Made by a program: the position numbers and the translations under genes | Shown here: one piece after another, positions 18,117 to 27,377 of the stretch | How the letters are laid out: every line of letters starts with the position of its first letter | Numbering within the stretch: the stretch's first letter is position 1 | The notes under the pieces: generated by a model | Told to the model about the DNA's origin: nothing | What the model saw: the letters and a program-made list of their open reading frames with translations, nothing else | The model's database searches: none | Assembly (NCBI RefSeq): GCF_050402865.1 | Contig: NZ_BAABMF010000009.1 | Location: 127,241-191,240 of the forward strand | Reading direction: 5' to 3' | DNA from: Clostridium_AF sediminicola | Lineage (GTDB): Bacteria; Bacillota; Clostridia; Clostridiales; Clostridiaceae | DNA length: 64,000 bases

Positions 18117-18159
18117 AAAAAGGGGTAGGTTCTTTTAAATTAAGAACCTATCCCTTTTT
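18117..18159 (+). terminator. Strong intrinsic terminator
   Basis: An 18-bp stem (A5GGGGTAGGTTCTT with AAGAACCTATCCCT5, one G-T pair) and a short loop, ending in Ts. It closes the ridA-tauE-nhaC operon and could also serve the convergent LysR gene. Confidence 0.9.
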
Positions 18160-18238
18160 AGTTATTAATCTTATTTTGTCTAGATATTTGTCGTTTCCAT
18201 AATCATATCGATTTGTCCATTAATGAGAGATAAAAGAA

Positions 18239-19156
18239 CTAAAGTTTGAATTGCATAGTGTTAATGTGAGAATTTAAATATCTGTTAAATAGTTGAATGT
18301 TTTTTTCAGCTGCAGTTGATGGTGAAATGTGCGTTAGCTTATAGACTATTCTATTCGGTGGAGCAGGATCTAGTTGAAGAATTTTTACATTATTTTCTTT
18401 TGAAAAGCCCTTCGCCGTGGATATGGGCATTATTGTCCAGAAATCACCTTGACACAAAAAGTGAGATAATAAAGAAATGCTTGTAGCAGTAACGAGAGGG
18501 CATATTGAAATATCAAACCATTTGTCATGCCACATTTTATAAATAGGTCCCCAGCCAATATTTAAATTGTCTTTTAAGCCTACATATAGCTCGTAATTAG
18601 GGTCAAGGGTTTCGGGGTGAACATATGGACCTGTTATTTGGCTGTGTTCAGGTACTACAAGCACCATTTCATCCGTCATAATTTGTTCTACCACCACATC
18701 CGCATATTTCATTTCATACAAAGCAAAGCCCACATCAACTATCTTTTTACTAACTAAAGAGTAAATCATGTCGGCAGGATATAACTTTAGATCAAGATTA
18801 AATCCCGGCTCCTCATAGACGAGTTTACGGTACAGGGGAACAAACCCATGCTCAAGTATGCTGTCAACAGTTGCGATTGACAGGTATGGTTTGGCATTTG
18901 TATTCTTTAGTCTGGCACAGTCGTTCCATAGAGACATCCAATTTTCGGCTATAGCTAAAAATTCCTCACCTTTTGGAGTTAGGGAGATTTCTTTAATGCC
19001 TTTTTTTCTCTCAATAAGGTTAACACCCAGCTCCTTTTCAAGCATTTTTAACCTTGTACCCACAGTAGAAGGCGACATATAAAGCAGGTTTGATGCTTTA
19101 AGAATACTTTTCTCTTTTATTATGGCTAGAAAGACTTGTATGTCCATTTTGTCCAT
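18239..19156 (-). CDS. LysR-family transcriptional regulator
   Basis: 305 residues: winged HTH at the N-terminus (ASNLLYMSPSTVGTRLKMLE, about 20-39) and a type 2 periplasmic-binding effector domain. The ATG at 19156 follows TTGGAGGGAT and is preferred to the codon at 19189. It is divergent from the desulfhydrase-like gene, with copy 2 of the conserved upstream block between them, as expected for a LysR activator. Probable regulator of both the 15.4 kb and 19.4 kb operons; effector unknown. Confidence 0.92.
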   Translation of the reverse strand: MDKMDIQVFLAIIKEKSILKASNLLYMSPSTVGTRLKMLEKELGVNLIERKKGIKEISLTPKGEEFLAIAENWMSLWNDCARLKNTNAKPYLSIATVDSILEHGFVPLYRKLVYEEPGFNLDLKLYPADMIYSLVSKKIVDVGFALYEMKYADVVVEQIMTDEMVLVVPEHSQITGPYVHPETLDPNYELYVGLKDNLNIGWGPIYKMWHDKWFDISICPLVTATSISLLSHFLCQGDFWTIMPISTAKGFSKENNVKILQLDPAPPNRIVYKLTHISPSTAAEKNIQLFNRYLNSHINTMQFKL

Positions 19157-19227
19157 AAATATCCCTCCAAATTTATTATATTTTAACATAATATAGAGTT
19201 GTTTCTTGAAAACATAATATTTCTAAC

Positions 19228-19341
19228 ATATCATAAAACAAATAAAAAGTCAAAACAAAAAAACTGTGATTTAATGCATAATTATTATATCACAACAATT
19301 GCCGCTTTTCATTAAGAGTAGAAATGATAAAATGAATGTAT
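19228..19341 (+). promoter_or_regulatory. Conserved upstream block, copy 2 (ahead of desulfhydrase-like gene)
   Basis: Near copy of 15290-15403, with TGTGAT (19265-19270), 18 nt, ATCACA (19289-19294), then TTGCCGCTTTTCATTA and GAAATGATAAAAT. It lies between lysR and the gene at 19425, and ends about 85 nt before that start. Confidence 0.75.
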
Positions 19342-19424
19342 GAAAGATGTGTAATTGAAATCGGTTTTAGTAGTTGATTTTTAAACCCAAATATATAATT
19401 ATATTAAATAGGAGGAGAAATATA

Positions 19425-20507
19425 ATGAAAATGACACCTGCAGAAATTGAAGAACGTTTTGTAGACATTCCTAGAAAAAGGTTGGTATACACACCAACAC
19501 CTTTTAACAAGTTGGAGAACATGTCCAATGATTATGGTGTAGACATTTATATGAAGCGTGAGGACCTGAGTGGTCCAAGTACCTTTGGAGGCAACAAAAC
19601 AAGAAAGTTGGAGTTTATTCTTGGGAAAGCTTTAGAGGAAAGGGTTGATTATCTTATAACTTACGGAGCATACCAGTCAAATGCTTGTATGCAGATGACA
19701 ACTTTTTGTAATAGTTGTGATATTAAACCTATTTTATTCCTTGGCGATACAAAAAATAAGGGCATACCTGAAAACCTTACAGGAAACCTACTTTTAAGTA
19801 ATATACTGGGAGCTGAAATTCACTATGTTAGTAAACCTGAGACGGAGGATCCTACTGACCTTAATCCCCTATGGATAAAGGTTATGGACCAGGCTAATAA
19901 GAAAAAAGAAGAGCTGGAGAAGCAGGGATATAGAGTTGAACTTGTTCCAGTAGGATGCACACATGAATATGGCTGGGTTGCTTATACACTTCTCTTTACT
20001 GAGTTACTTGCGCAAACAAAAGCTAGTGGATTTGAAATGGATTATATATTCCATACAAATGGTTCTGGTGGTTCTTTGCCGGCAATGATTGCTGCAAATT
20101 TGATGACTGACTCTAAGGTGAAAATTGTTTCTGTTAACGTACGTTCTTGGGAAGAGGGAAACCTTATTACAAAGAAAACATGTCTTGACAGAGTTAAGTA
20201 TGTATTTGATAGATTGAATGTTCCATGTCCTTCTGATGAGGAAATTTATGCTGAGATGAACATAGATGAAAATTATATTAAACCAGGGTATGGTATTCCA
20301 AATCCGGATGTTCAAAAAAGCATTAAAGAGGTGGCACGTCGAGAAGGTATGTTTGTGGATCCTACTTATTCTGGAAGAGGTTTCCATGGGATGATGGAGT
20401 ATATTAGAAAAGGTATTGTTCCGGAGGGTAGCAAGGTTGTGTTTATTCACACAGGAGGATCAGGCTCATTCTTCTCCAATCCAGATCTTGTTAAGGATCT
20501 TTACTAA
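19425..20507 (+). CDS. PLP-dependent D-cysteine desulfhydrase / ACC deaminase family enzyme
   Basis: 360 residues of fold-type II PLP enzyme. The Schiff-base lysine is K58 in STFGGNKTRKLEF, preceded by MKREDLSG; HTNGSGGSLPAM and the C-terminal HTGGSGSFF bind PLP phosphate and substrate. Family members turn D-cysteine (and related beta-substituted D-amino acids) into pyruvate, ammonia and sulfide through aminoacrylate, or open aminocyclopropane carboxylate. Start at 19425 after GGAGGAG. Its coupling to ridA and TauE-type exporters supports a deaminating desulfhydrase over an ACC deaminase. Confidence 0.9.
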   Translation: MKMTPAEIEERFVDIPRKRLVYTPTPFNKLENMSNDYGVDIYMKREDLSGPSTFGGNKTRKLEFILGKALEERVDYLITYGAYQSNACMQMTTFCNSCDIKPILFLGDTKNKGIPENLTGNLLLSNILGAEIHYVSKPETEDPTDLNPLWIKVMDQANKKKEELEKQGYRVELVPVGCTHEYGWVAYTLLFTELLAQTKASGFEMDYIFHTNGSGGSLPAMIAANLMTDSKVKIVSVNVRSWEEGNLITKKTCLDRVKYVFDRLNVPCPSDEEIYAEMNIDENYIKPGYGIPNPDVQKSIKEVARREGMFVDPTYSGRGFHGMMEYIRKGIVPEGSKVVFIHTGGSGSFFSNPDLVKDLY

Positions 20508-20519
20508 TTAATAAGCAAA

Positions 20520-20608
20520 GATAACAAAACCTTATCATCAGATGTGATAATAAGATGAATAGGCTTCTTCTGCACAGATACAATATGGCTGAAGAAGCCC
20601 TTGTTATC
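20520..20608 (+). other. Three-helix RNA-like structure between desulfhydrase-like and tauE genes
   Basis: An outer stem GATAACAA (20520-20527) with TTGTTATC (20601-20608) encloses two hairpins: CTTATCATCA (20531-20540) with TGATAATAAG (20545-20554, one C-A mismatch, GATG tetraloop), and GGCTTCTTC (20562-20570) with GAAGAAGCC (20591-20599). This is the outline of a three-way junction. No U-tract follows, so it is not a plain terminator. It matches no riboswitch class I know. Confidence 0.5.
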
Positions 20609-20650
20609 AAAACAGAAACGGTAAATATAGAATAGAAAGGGTCAATTTAA

Positions 20651-21400
20651 ATGTATATTGCAATTTTCATAGCAAACATTATTATAGGATTATTGATAGG
20701 AATATCGGGTATAGCAGGCTTTTTGCTTCCTATGTTTTATACAGGAGTATATGGGATCATGGTTGCGGATAGTATGGCAATGAGCTTTTCAGCCTTTTTC
20801 GTATCGGGAGTAATAGGAGCATATTCCTATCGTAAATCTGGTGACATAGATATGCCTATAGCATTGAAAATGGGAATAGGAAGTATTGTGGGAGCTTTAT
20901 TGGGAGTTTGGTGTAATAATATGGTTCCTGTTATTTTAGCAAAACGATTTTTATTTTTAATGGTATTTTTATCAGGATTATCACTTTTTAAAAACAGAAC
21001 TGACAAAAGTGGAGAACAAATTGTATCTCCGTTGATAGGTAACAATGCTTTTTTAGTAATTACTGGAGCTATGATAGCTTTAATAAGCTCTTTTACAGGA
21101 GCAGGCGGCCCAATAATTACTGTTCCATTACTTATAACACTTGGTATAAATGTAAGAAAAGCAGTAGGTATAAGCTTGTTTAATTCAATATTTATAGCAT
21201 TACCTGCATTTATAGGATATCAAAGCAATGCGACTCTCCCAAATATAAACATCCTTCTAGTCCTTTGCATGGTCTCTCATGGAATTGGAGTTACCTTTGG
21301 GGCTAAAATTTCAGGAAAAATCGACCATAAATTATTAAAAAAATTTGTGGCTGTTGTATCAGTTGTTGTTTCTTGCTATATGTTCTATAATACTCTTTGA
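20651..21400 (+). CDS. TauE/SafE-family membrane exporter (copy 2)
   Basis: 249 residues with about eight membrane segments and the TauE repeat motifs (GLLIGISGIAGFLLP and SSFTGAGGPIITVPLL). Likely exports sulfite or an organosulfur acid. RBS AAAGGG 9 nt upstream. It follows the desulfhydrase-like gene across a structured 143-nt spacer, mirroring the ridA-tauE pair. Ends at a strong hairpin. Confidence 0.9.
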   Translation: MYIAIFIANIIIGLLIGISGIAGFLLPMFYTGVYGIMVADSMAMSFSAFFVSGVIGAYSYRKSGDIDMPIALKMGIGSIVGALLGVWCNNMVPVILAKRFLFLMVFLSGLSLFKNRTDKSGEQIVSPLIGNNAFLVITGAMIALISSFTGAGGPIITVPLLITLGINVRKAVGISLFNSIFIALPAFIGYQSNATLPNINILLVLCMVSHGIGVTFGAKISGKIDHKLLKKFVAVVSVVVSCYMFYNTL

Positions 21401-21446
21401 AATCAGCATTAATATATTGGAAGATGTCGAGATAATTCTCACAAAG

Positions 21447-21495
21447 AAAACCCACTCGCTTAATACCGTTTTTCGGTATCAGCTGAGTGGATTTT
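21447..21495 (+). terminator. Long intrinsic terminator hairpin
   Basis: CCACTCGCT pairs with AGC(T)GAGTGG and ATACCG with CGGTAT around a T5 loop; A-run before and TTTT after. It can act on both strands. Confidence 0.85.
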
Positions 21496-21506
21496 GTACA
21501 TTATCC

Positions 21507-21566
21507 ATCGTAAATTACGATTTTTTTGTAATGGCGACAGCATAGGCTTTGGCACCATCAAAATGA
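21507..21566 (-). pseudogene. Possible 3' remnant of an unidentified gene
   Basis: On the minus strand a short frame reads LLNHFDGAKAYAVAITKKS and stops just before the hairpin at 21447-21495. It is richer in GC than its surroundings and resembles a protein C-terminus with its own terminator. A stop lies just upstream in frame. I do not recognise the family and it could be chance. Confidence 0.25.
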
Positions 21567-21577
21567 TTTAAAAGTTA

Positions 21578-22282
21578 CTATTTTAAATTAATTATTTTAA
21601 TTATTTCATCAATCAAGTTTTTTTGTTGTTCCGTATGTTCCATTATATAGCTTAAAATACCATGTGGTGAATTTTTTACAGTTATGATTTTTCTTAATTT
21701 GGCGTTTAATGCTGATTCATAATAATCATTTATTACTTCATCAGGTATAACCGTGTCATTTTCAGCTTTTATGATTAACAAATTCCCTTTATATTCATTT
21801 AATATTTTCCATGCATCACTTTGTTTATAACTTCTTTCCTTTCTAATACAATTTGTAAACTTATGGTTAAAAGGAAGTGTGTAAGCGTCTTTATCATAAG
21901 CTGCAGGAACAAATAAAATGATATTATCAATATTATATCTTTCTAGTAATTTGATGGAGGTATATCCACTCATGCTTGTGCCAATAATAGTTAAAGGTTC
22001 ATCGGTTTTAATATGATCTATTATTGTAGATGCTTGTTTAGTCCTCTCGGATAAGCTAGATTCTGAAAGAGAGCCGCCAGTTTCTCCGTGTCCTATAAAA
22101 TCAAAAGCACAAGAAGAGAACCCCTTTTCATAAAATAACTGTCTTAATGGTTCAAATCTTTTTCTATCAGATTTACCTGCTCCGTGAAGAAAAAATATAT
22201 TCATATGATTCGTGTCTCCCATTGAATCACCTATTATTTTATGATTTTTATAGTCAATATAAAATTTATTAATATAATTCAT
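21578..22282 (-). CDS. Alpha/beta hydrolase
   Basis: 234 residues. The oxyanion-side HGAGKS motif, nucleophile elbow GTSMSG (Ser, about residue 99), acid in ENDTVIP and catalytic His in NSPHGI are all present in the usual order. A cytoplasmic serine esterase or thioesterase-like enzyme; substrate unknown. RBS AGGAGG is about 9 nt upstream. A single-gene unit, followed by the hairpin at 21447-21495. Confidence 0.9.
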   Translation of the reverse strand: MNYINKFYIDYKNHKIIGDSMGDTNHMNIFFLHGAGKSDRKRFEPLRQLFYEKGFSSCAFDFIGHGETGGSLSESSLSERTKQASTIIDHIKTDEPLTIIGTSMSGYTSIKLLERYNIDNIILFVPAAYDKDAYTLPFNHKFTNCIRKERSYKQSDAWKILNEYKGNLLIIKAENDTVIPDEVINDYYESALNAKLRKIITVKNSPHGILSYIMEHTEQQKNLIDEIIKIINLK

Positions 22283-22362
22283 TTTAAATACCTCCTATCA
22301 AGATAAATAAATTTTTATAGACATTATTTGTTTAATAATTATACCATTTTTGAGATATTTTT

Positions 22363-22432
22363 GATAGTGAGATTGTTTATAAGTAAGACTAATTGTATTA
22401 GTTGAAGATATAGGTATTAAAGAATAGATTTT
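22363..22432 (+). pseudogene. Deletion remnant of a second yccF-methyltransferase pair
   Basis: Bases 22363-22386 match the last 24 nt of yccF (14400-14423) at 22 positions including its stop, and 22411-22432 match the end of the methyltransferase gene (15061-15082) at about 20 of 22. In the intact locus these are 640 nt apart, here 24. So this is a collapsed duplicate of that gene pair. Confidence 0.6.
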
Positions 22433-22522
22433 AAAATATAGAATGATAAAAAAATCTGAGGAGAGAACAAAATACATACAAAAATTATTGTAATTGATTA
22501 TCAAATACTAATAATGTAAAAT

Positions 22523-22570
22523 AAAGTAGTAATATGAAATATGTAATAGTATTTTATTACTACTTTTTTT
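22523..22570 (+). terminator. Orphan intrinsic terminator
   Basis: AAAGTAGTAATA (22523-22534) pairs with TATTACTACTTT (22555-22566), followed by Ts. No intact plus-strand gene precedes it; it is probably the terminator of the lost gene pair at 22363-22432. Confidence 0.8.
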
Positions 22571-22643
22571 GCATAAATCTATAAAATAGCATAATCAAGT
22601 TCATATAATAGTAGTTGATAATAGTAATTTTTGGGGTGAGAAT

Positions 22644-24065
22644 ATGGAATATAAATTATCGGAAGTACTTGATATAGAAAATTTTGAAAACTTGATGAGT
22701 AATTTTTACAATATTACAAAGGTACCTTATGGACTTTTTGATAGTAAATGCAATGTAATTTCATGCATTGCATGGCAAGATATTTGTGTTAACTTTCATA
22801 AAAAGTGTGAAAGTAGTTTAAAAGAATGCAGGAAAAGTGATTATGAAGGAATTCGAAATGCTAAGTCTGGGAAGTGTTATATGCATAGTTGTAAAAATGG
22901 ATTAATTGATTCTTTTATTCCTATTAGTGTAAAAGGTGAAATTATTGCATATTTAGCTTTAGGTCAGTTCCTTTTTCAAGAACCTGACGTAGAGGAATTT
23001 ATTAATAGAGGCAAAAAATATAAATATGACATTCCAAGTTACATAGAAGCGCTTAAAAAAGTACCAATAATTAAAGAAAAGGATTTTAAAAAATCCTTAG
23101 ATTATTTTCTTAGTGTTGTGAAAATGATGGAAAGTCATGGAGAAAGATATATAAATCATAAAAATGCTGAGAAATTACTTTTGGAAGAAAAACTGAAAAA
23201 AGTCCAAAAATTAAATAATGAAGTTATAAAAAAAGATGAGTTATTAAGAGAAGCTAGAGAATATGATAGACTTAGAACAGAGTTTTTTTCGAATCTTTCT
23301 CATGAACTTAAAACACCTATAAATGTAATTTATAGCGCTCTTCAAACATCTAATTCATTTGTAAATAATAACGAAATTCAGTTGTCAGATAAAAAAGAAA
23401 AACTAAAAAAATATAGTAATATAATGAAACAAAATTGTTTTCGTCTAATTAGATTGACTAATAATATATTAGATATTACTAAATTCGATTCTGGATTTCT
23501 GAAGTTGGAACTTAAACAATGCAATTTAGTTGAAATAGTTGAAGATATAACTCTTTCAGTGGTGGAGTATATTGAAAGTACAGGTATTGAAGTTATTTTT
23601 GATACTGAAGTTGAAGAAAAATATATTATTTGCGATCCAGTAAATATAGAAAGGGTCTTATTAAATTTGTTATCTAATGCTGTCAAATTTACTGGAAAAG
23701 GTGGACAAGTATTAGTTAATATTTATGATAAAGGGGAAAATGTTATTATATCAGTGTCGGATACAGGGGAAGGAATACCAATTGAAAATCAGGAAAACAT
23801 TTTTGAAAGATTTATTAGAGTAGATAAATCTTTGTCTAGACACCATGAAGGAAGCGGAATTGGTCTCTCTTTAGTGAAGGCTATAGTAGAATTACATAAT
23901 GGAAAAATATCGGTGAAATCAAAAATTGGATGTGGAACTAAATTTATTATAACTCTACCAAGTAACCAAAATAATGAAGAAAAGGTAGTAAATAAAATTG
24001 ACTCGTATAAAGAAAACTCACTTGTAGAAAAAGTTAAAATAGAGTTTTCTGATATTTATTTTTAG
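22644..24065 (+). CDS. Sensor histidine kinase with N-terminal PocR domain
   Basis: 473 residues, no clear membrane segment. Residues 5-170 form a PocR-type sensory domain with conserved cysteines (CNVIS, CESSLKECRKSD, GKCYMHSCKNGL) and FIPISVKGEIIAYLALGQF. A coiled-coil linker leads to HisKA with the phospho-acceptor in SNLSHELKTPINV and a HATPase domain (LLNLLSNAVKFT, SVSDTGEGIP, GSGIGLSLVKAIV). PocR domains sense small organics such as propanediol-type compounds. No response regulator is adjacent, so it is an orphan soluble kinase. Confidence 0.9.
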   Translation: MEYKLSEVLDIENFENLMSNFYNITKVPYGLFDSKCNVISCIAWQDICVNFHKKCESSLKECRKSDYEGIRNAKSGKCYMHSCKNGLIDSFIPISVKGEIIAYLALGQFLFQEPDVEEFINRGKKYKYDIPSYIEALKKVPIIKEKDFKKSLDYFLSVVKMMESHGERYINHKNAEKLLLEEKLKKVQKLNNEVIKKDELLREAREYDRLRTEFFSNLSHELKTPINVIYSALQTSNSFVNNNEIQLSDKKEKLKKYSNIMKQNCFRLIRLTNNILDITKFDSGFLKLELKQCNLVEIVEDITLSVVEYIESTGIEVIFDTEVEEKYIICDPVNIERVLLNLLSNAVKFTGKGGQVLVNIYDKGENVIISVSDTGEGIPIENQENIFERFIRVDKSLSRHHEGSGIGLSLVKAIVELHNGKISVKSKIGCGTKFIITLPSNQNNEEKVVNKIDSYKENSLVEKVKIEFSDIYF

Positions 24066-24194
24066 TTAATTAAAAACTTAAAAATTTTTGTATGTGAAGT
24101 AATCTGCAGAAAGATGTATTCTTATTAAGCATTATACTAATAATATTTTTAATAGATTTTTTTATCTTGGAATTTGGAATGTGGAGGAATTAAT

Positions 24195-25523
24195 TTGAAT
24201 TCTATTAGAAATATTATACCTCAAATTATACTTATAGTTATTTTAACAATTATAAATGCTTTTTTTGCTTCAGCAGAAATGGCAATTGTATCATTAAACA
24301 AAAACAAACTAAAACTAATGGCAGATGAAGGTAATAAGAAAGCAGAACTTTTAATAAAATTGTTAAAGGAGCCGAGTAAATTTTTGGCAACTATACAAGT
24401 TGGTATAACTTTAGCTGGATTTTTTTCAAGCGCTTCAGCTGCAACAGGGATCTCAGATGATTTTTCGAGATATTTAATCCAGTTTAACATTCCATATAGC
24501 AAGCAAATTTCTATTGTGCTGATAACAATTATACTGTCATATATTACTCTTGTCTTTGGAGAATTGTTTCCAAAACGTTTAGCAATGCAAAAATCCCAAG
24601 AAATAGCTATGTTTTCAATAAAGCCAATTTATTTTATAGCCAAAATAATGGTACCCTTTGTAAAGTTACTTTCTGTATCAACAAATTTTTTAGTTAGGAT
24701 ATCAGGGATTAATAGATATAAATTAGAAGAAAAGATTACTGAAGAAGAGTTGAAATTATTTGTAGAAGTAGGTCAAGAACATGGTGTTATCAATCAAACT
24801 GAAAAAAAGATGATTAATAGTATATTTGAGTTTGACGATAAATTAGCCCAAGAAGTTATGACACCAAGGACGGAAGCATTCATAATTAATATAAAGATAC
24901 CTGCAAGGGAAATTTTAGAGCAATTAATAAATGAAAAATTTTCACGTATTCCAGTGTATGAATTTCATAAAGATAATATTATAGGAATATTATTTTTAAG
25001 AGATCTTTTCGCCATGTTATATAAGAATGGATTTGAAGATATAGATATAAGAACAATTCTTCATCCACCATATTTTGTCCCTGAAACTAAACATATTGAT
25101 GAATTATTTAAAGAGCTTCAAAGTCACAATAAACATATGGCAATATTAATAGATGAATATGGAGGGTTTTCAGGAATTGTTACTATAGAAGACCTTATAG
25201 AGGAAGTAATGGGGGAAATATATGATGAATTTGATGATGGTGAAGAAGAAATAATAAAAATTGATAGTAATTCTTATCTCGTTAGCGGGCTAGTAACAAT
25301 TCATGAGTTGAATACTTATCTTGATTTAAGCTTAGATTCTGAAAACTCGGATACTATAGGAGGATTTGTTGTAAATATTTTGGGCAGTATACCTACGAGT
25401 AAAGAAGAATTAACTGTTGAATATGATGATATTATATTTATTATAAAAGAAGTTAAAAGGAAAAGAATTAGCAGAATAAAAATAATATTACAAGGAAAGC
25501 TAATGAAAAACAAAGATGAGTAA
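24195..25523 (+). CDS. CNNM/CorC-type transporter-like protein (hemolysin family)
   Basis: 442 residues: DUF21/CNNM membrane domain (four segments, about 1-190), a CBS pair (about 205-325, VMTPRTEAFIINIK and EYGGFSGIVTIEDLIEEVMG), and a C-terminal CorC_HlyC domain. Family members are linked to Mg2+/Co2+ efflux. Start choice: TTG at 24195, 7 nt after GTGGAGG; upstream ATG at 24174 overlaps that RBS. Ends at a strong terminator. Confidence 0.92.
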   Translation: MNSIRNIIPQIILIVILTIINAFFASAEMAIVSLNKNKLKLMADEGNKKAELLIKLLKEPSKFLATIQVGITLAGFFSSASAATGISDDFSRYLIQFNIPYSKQISIVLITIILSYITLVFGELFPKRLAMQKSQEIAMFSIKPIYFIAKIMVPFVKLLSVSTNFLVRISGINRYKLEEKITEEELKLFVEVGQEHGVINQTEKKMINSIFEFDDKLAQEVMTPRTEAFIINIKIPAREILEQLINEKFSRIPVYEFHKDNIIGILFLRDLFAMLYKNGFEDIDIRTILHPPYFVPETKHIDELFKELQSHNKHMAILIDEYGGFSGIVTIEDLIEEVMGEIYDEFDDGEEEIIKIDSNSYLVSGLVTIHELNTYLDLSLDSENSDTIGGFVVNILGSIPTSKEELTVEYDDIIFIIKEVKRKRISRIKIILQGKLMKNKDE

Positions 25524-25559
25524 CGGAAATAGAAATGTAATATCTATGATTTAATAGCA

Positions 25560-25606
25560 AACATGGCATAATTTGATTTAAAACAAAAAATGTGCCATGT
25601 TTTTTA
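25560..25606 (+). terminator. Intrinsic terminator
   Basis: AACATGGCA (25560-25568) pairs with TGCCATGTT (25593-25601), followed by a run of Ts. It ends the CorC-type gene and faces the convergent diguanylate cyclase gene. Confidence 0.88.
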
Positions 25607-25663
25607 TATATAGTTTTATAATCATATTAAGAATGTTATTCATTTACTATGTGATTAAAATAA

Positions 25664-27271
25664 TCAGAGTAATTCTACTCTATTTCGTCCATTGTTTTTT
25701 GCTCTATATAATGCTGTGTCAGCTTTCAAGAAAAGCTGTTCGAAAGATTTTTCTTCTCTTTCGGATGTTTCAGATATCCCAATACTAACAGTAGAAGAAA
25801 TTTTTAGGTCTTTGTAGCTAAATTTATACTCTTCAATACTTTTTCTAATACGTTCTGCTATTTCTATCGCACTATCTTTATTACAGTTAGCTAGAAAAAT
25901 CCCAAACTCCTCTCCACCTAACCGTCCAATTAAGTCACCATCACGAATACATTGATCTATTACGGTAACTATAGTTTCTAGTACATAATCACCTACAATA
26001 TGTCCATAACTATCATTAACTTTTTTGAAATAATCAATGTCTAATACCAACAAAAACATATGGCAATTAGTTTTTCTAACATTATTAAGGGAACAATTAA
26101 CATTTTCAATAAAGGAAACTCTATTTAGTACATTTGTTAAGCCATCTCTCTCAGCTTTAATTTTTAATAATTTGTTTTTTATTTTCTCTTCAGTAATATC
26201 TCTAATAATTGAAATAGTTCCTACCTCAGAATGGTTTACAGTATTTAATGTATGGACAGCAATATTATAATAATATTGCTGTCCATCTAAAAAAATTGTA
26301 ATTTCAAAATTATCACTACACATTTCTATAATAGCTTTATTCCACTGCTTATGATGCTGGGATAACAATTCTTTTGCTTTTTCCTTACTTTGTAGAGTAC
26401 AAGGTTCTTTTGTTCTATAAGAATTAAAAATATTGTTTTTAATGACAGTATTTAATTCATGTTGTTTAAAAAAGTGGCATGCAGATGGATTAATATCCAC
26501 AACTGTTCCTTGTGGGGAACAAACTATAATTCCTTCATCAATAACGTCAAAGACCTTGTCCATTGCAATGGGAGAAATGGATAATAAATTATATTTAAAG
26601 ACTCCCCAGAGTAAGCATAAGCACCCGGGAGTAAATAAAGCTGATATTGGTATGATGACACCGATTTTTTCCAACCAAGCCACCTTGAGAATTCCAAATA
26701 CTAATGGCAAAACAATGCCTAGCATTACAAGAAAAACTTGAGGCTTTAAAGTTTTAGAGGTTTTTTTCATAAAAAATCCTAATTTAATTTCAGCTGTAAT
26801 CATTATAATATAATTAAGAGATACCATAAACTTACCAAGTAAGGTTTGTTTAACATAAAGTGCAGATTCGCTACCTTGTATTTTAAGCTCAACGCCTGTC
26901 CTCATCAAATGATGATAAGAGTCAGTTAGTATTAGTACAATAGCCATACACTGAATAAAAGTTAAAGTTATAATAAATCTCTTACTAAGAAGGCTTCTAT
27001 CCCCTGAATAAGAGTAGGCAAATGCTAAAGAAGCAATAGGTGTAATAAAAACACCTATTTGTGTAATATTGCGCCATAATAGTTTAGTTTCAAAGTTAGT
27101 AGAGCTTATTTCTAAAAATGAGCCAGTTGCCCATATTATCAAAAAAGATAATAGGAAAACCAATTGTAGTGCACCTGGTTTTTCTTTATTTTTAATAGAA
27201 AAAATTACTACAGTACTAAGTATAATAATTGACGATAAATTTATAAATAAGTTTGCAAAACTAATTTCCAA
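25664..27271 (-). CDS. Membrane diguanylate cyclase with 7TM, PAS and GGDEF domains
   Basis: 535 residues: an N-terminal seven-helix domain of the histidine-kinase 7TM type (about 1-230), a PAS domain (about 235-360), and GGDEF (about 370-535). The active site is GGEEF (452-456), functional in cyclases, and an RxxD inhibitory site (RDGD, 443-446) lies exactly 5 residues before it, so c-di-GMP product inhibition is expected. Start is TTG at 27271, 9 nt after AAGGAG. Makes c-di-GMP in response to an unknown signal. Confidence 0.93.
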   Translation of the reverse strand: MEISFANLFINLSSIIILSTVVIFSIKNKEKPGALQLVFLLSFLIIWATGSFLEISSTNFETKLLWRNITQIGVFITPIASLAFAYSYSGDRSLLSKRFIITLTFIQCMAIVLILTDSYHHLMRTGVELKIQGSESALYVKQTLLGKFMVSLNYIIMITAEIKLGFFMKKTSKTLKPQVFLVMLGIVLPLVFGILKVAWLEKIGVIIPISALFTPGCLCLLWGVFKYNLLSISPIAMDKVFDVIDEGIIVCSPQGTVVDINPSACHFFKQHELNTVIKNNIFNSYRTKEPCTLQSKEKAKELLSQHHKQWNKAIIEMCSDNFEITIFLDGQQYYYNIAVHTLNTVNHSEVGTISIIRDITEEKIKNKLLKIKAERDGLTNVLNRVSFIENVNCSLNNVRKTNCHMFLLVLDIDYFKKVNDSYGHIVGDYVLETIVTVIDQCIRDGDLIGRLGGEEFGIFLANCNKDSAIEIAERIRKSIEEYKFSYKDLKISSTVSIGISETSEREEKSFEQLFLKADTALYRAKNNGRNRVELL

Positions 27272-27377
27272 AAGAACACACTCCTTTTATAGCAAAAAAA
27301 GCAATATCAAATTTATACTGTAGTAACAGTTTACTATAAATTTACCTAAAAAATCAAATTTATAAATGTTTAAAAGG

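Noticed and set aside
22298..22504. 68-codon minus-strand frame across the gap at 22.4 kb
   Set aside because: The same DNA matches the ends of yccF and the methyltransferase on the plus strand, so it is remnant sequence; the translation is low-complexity.
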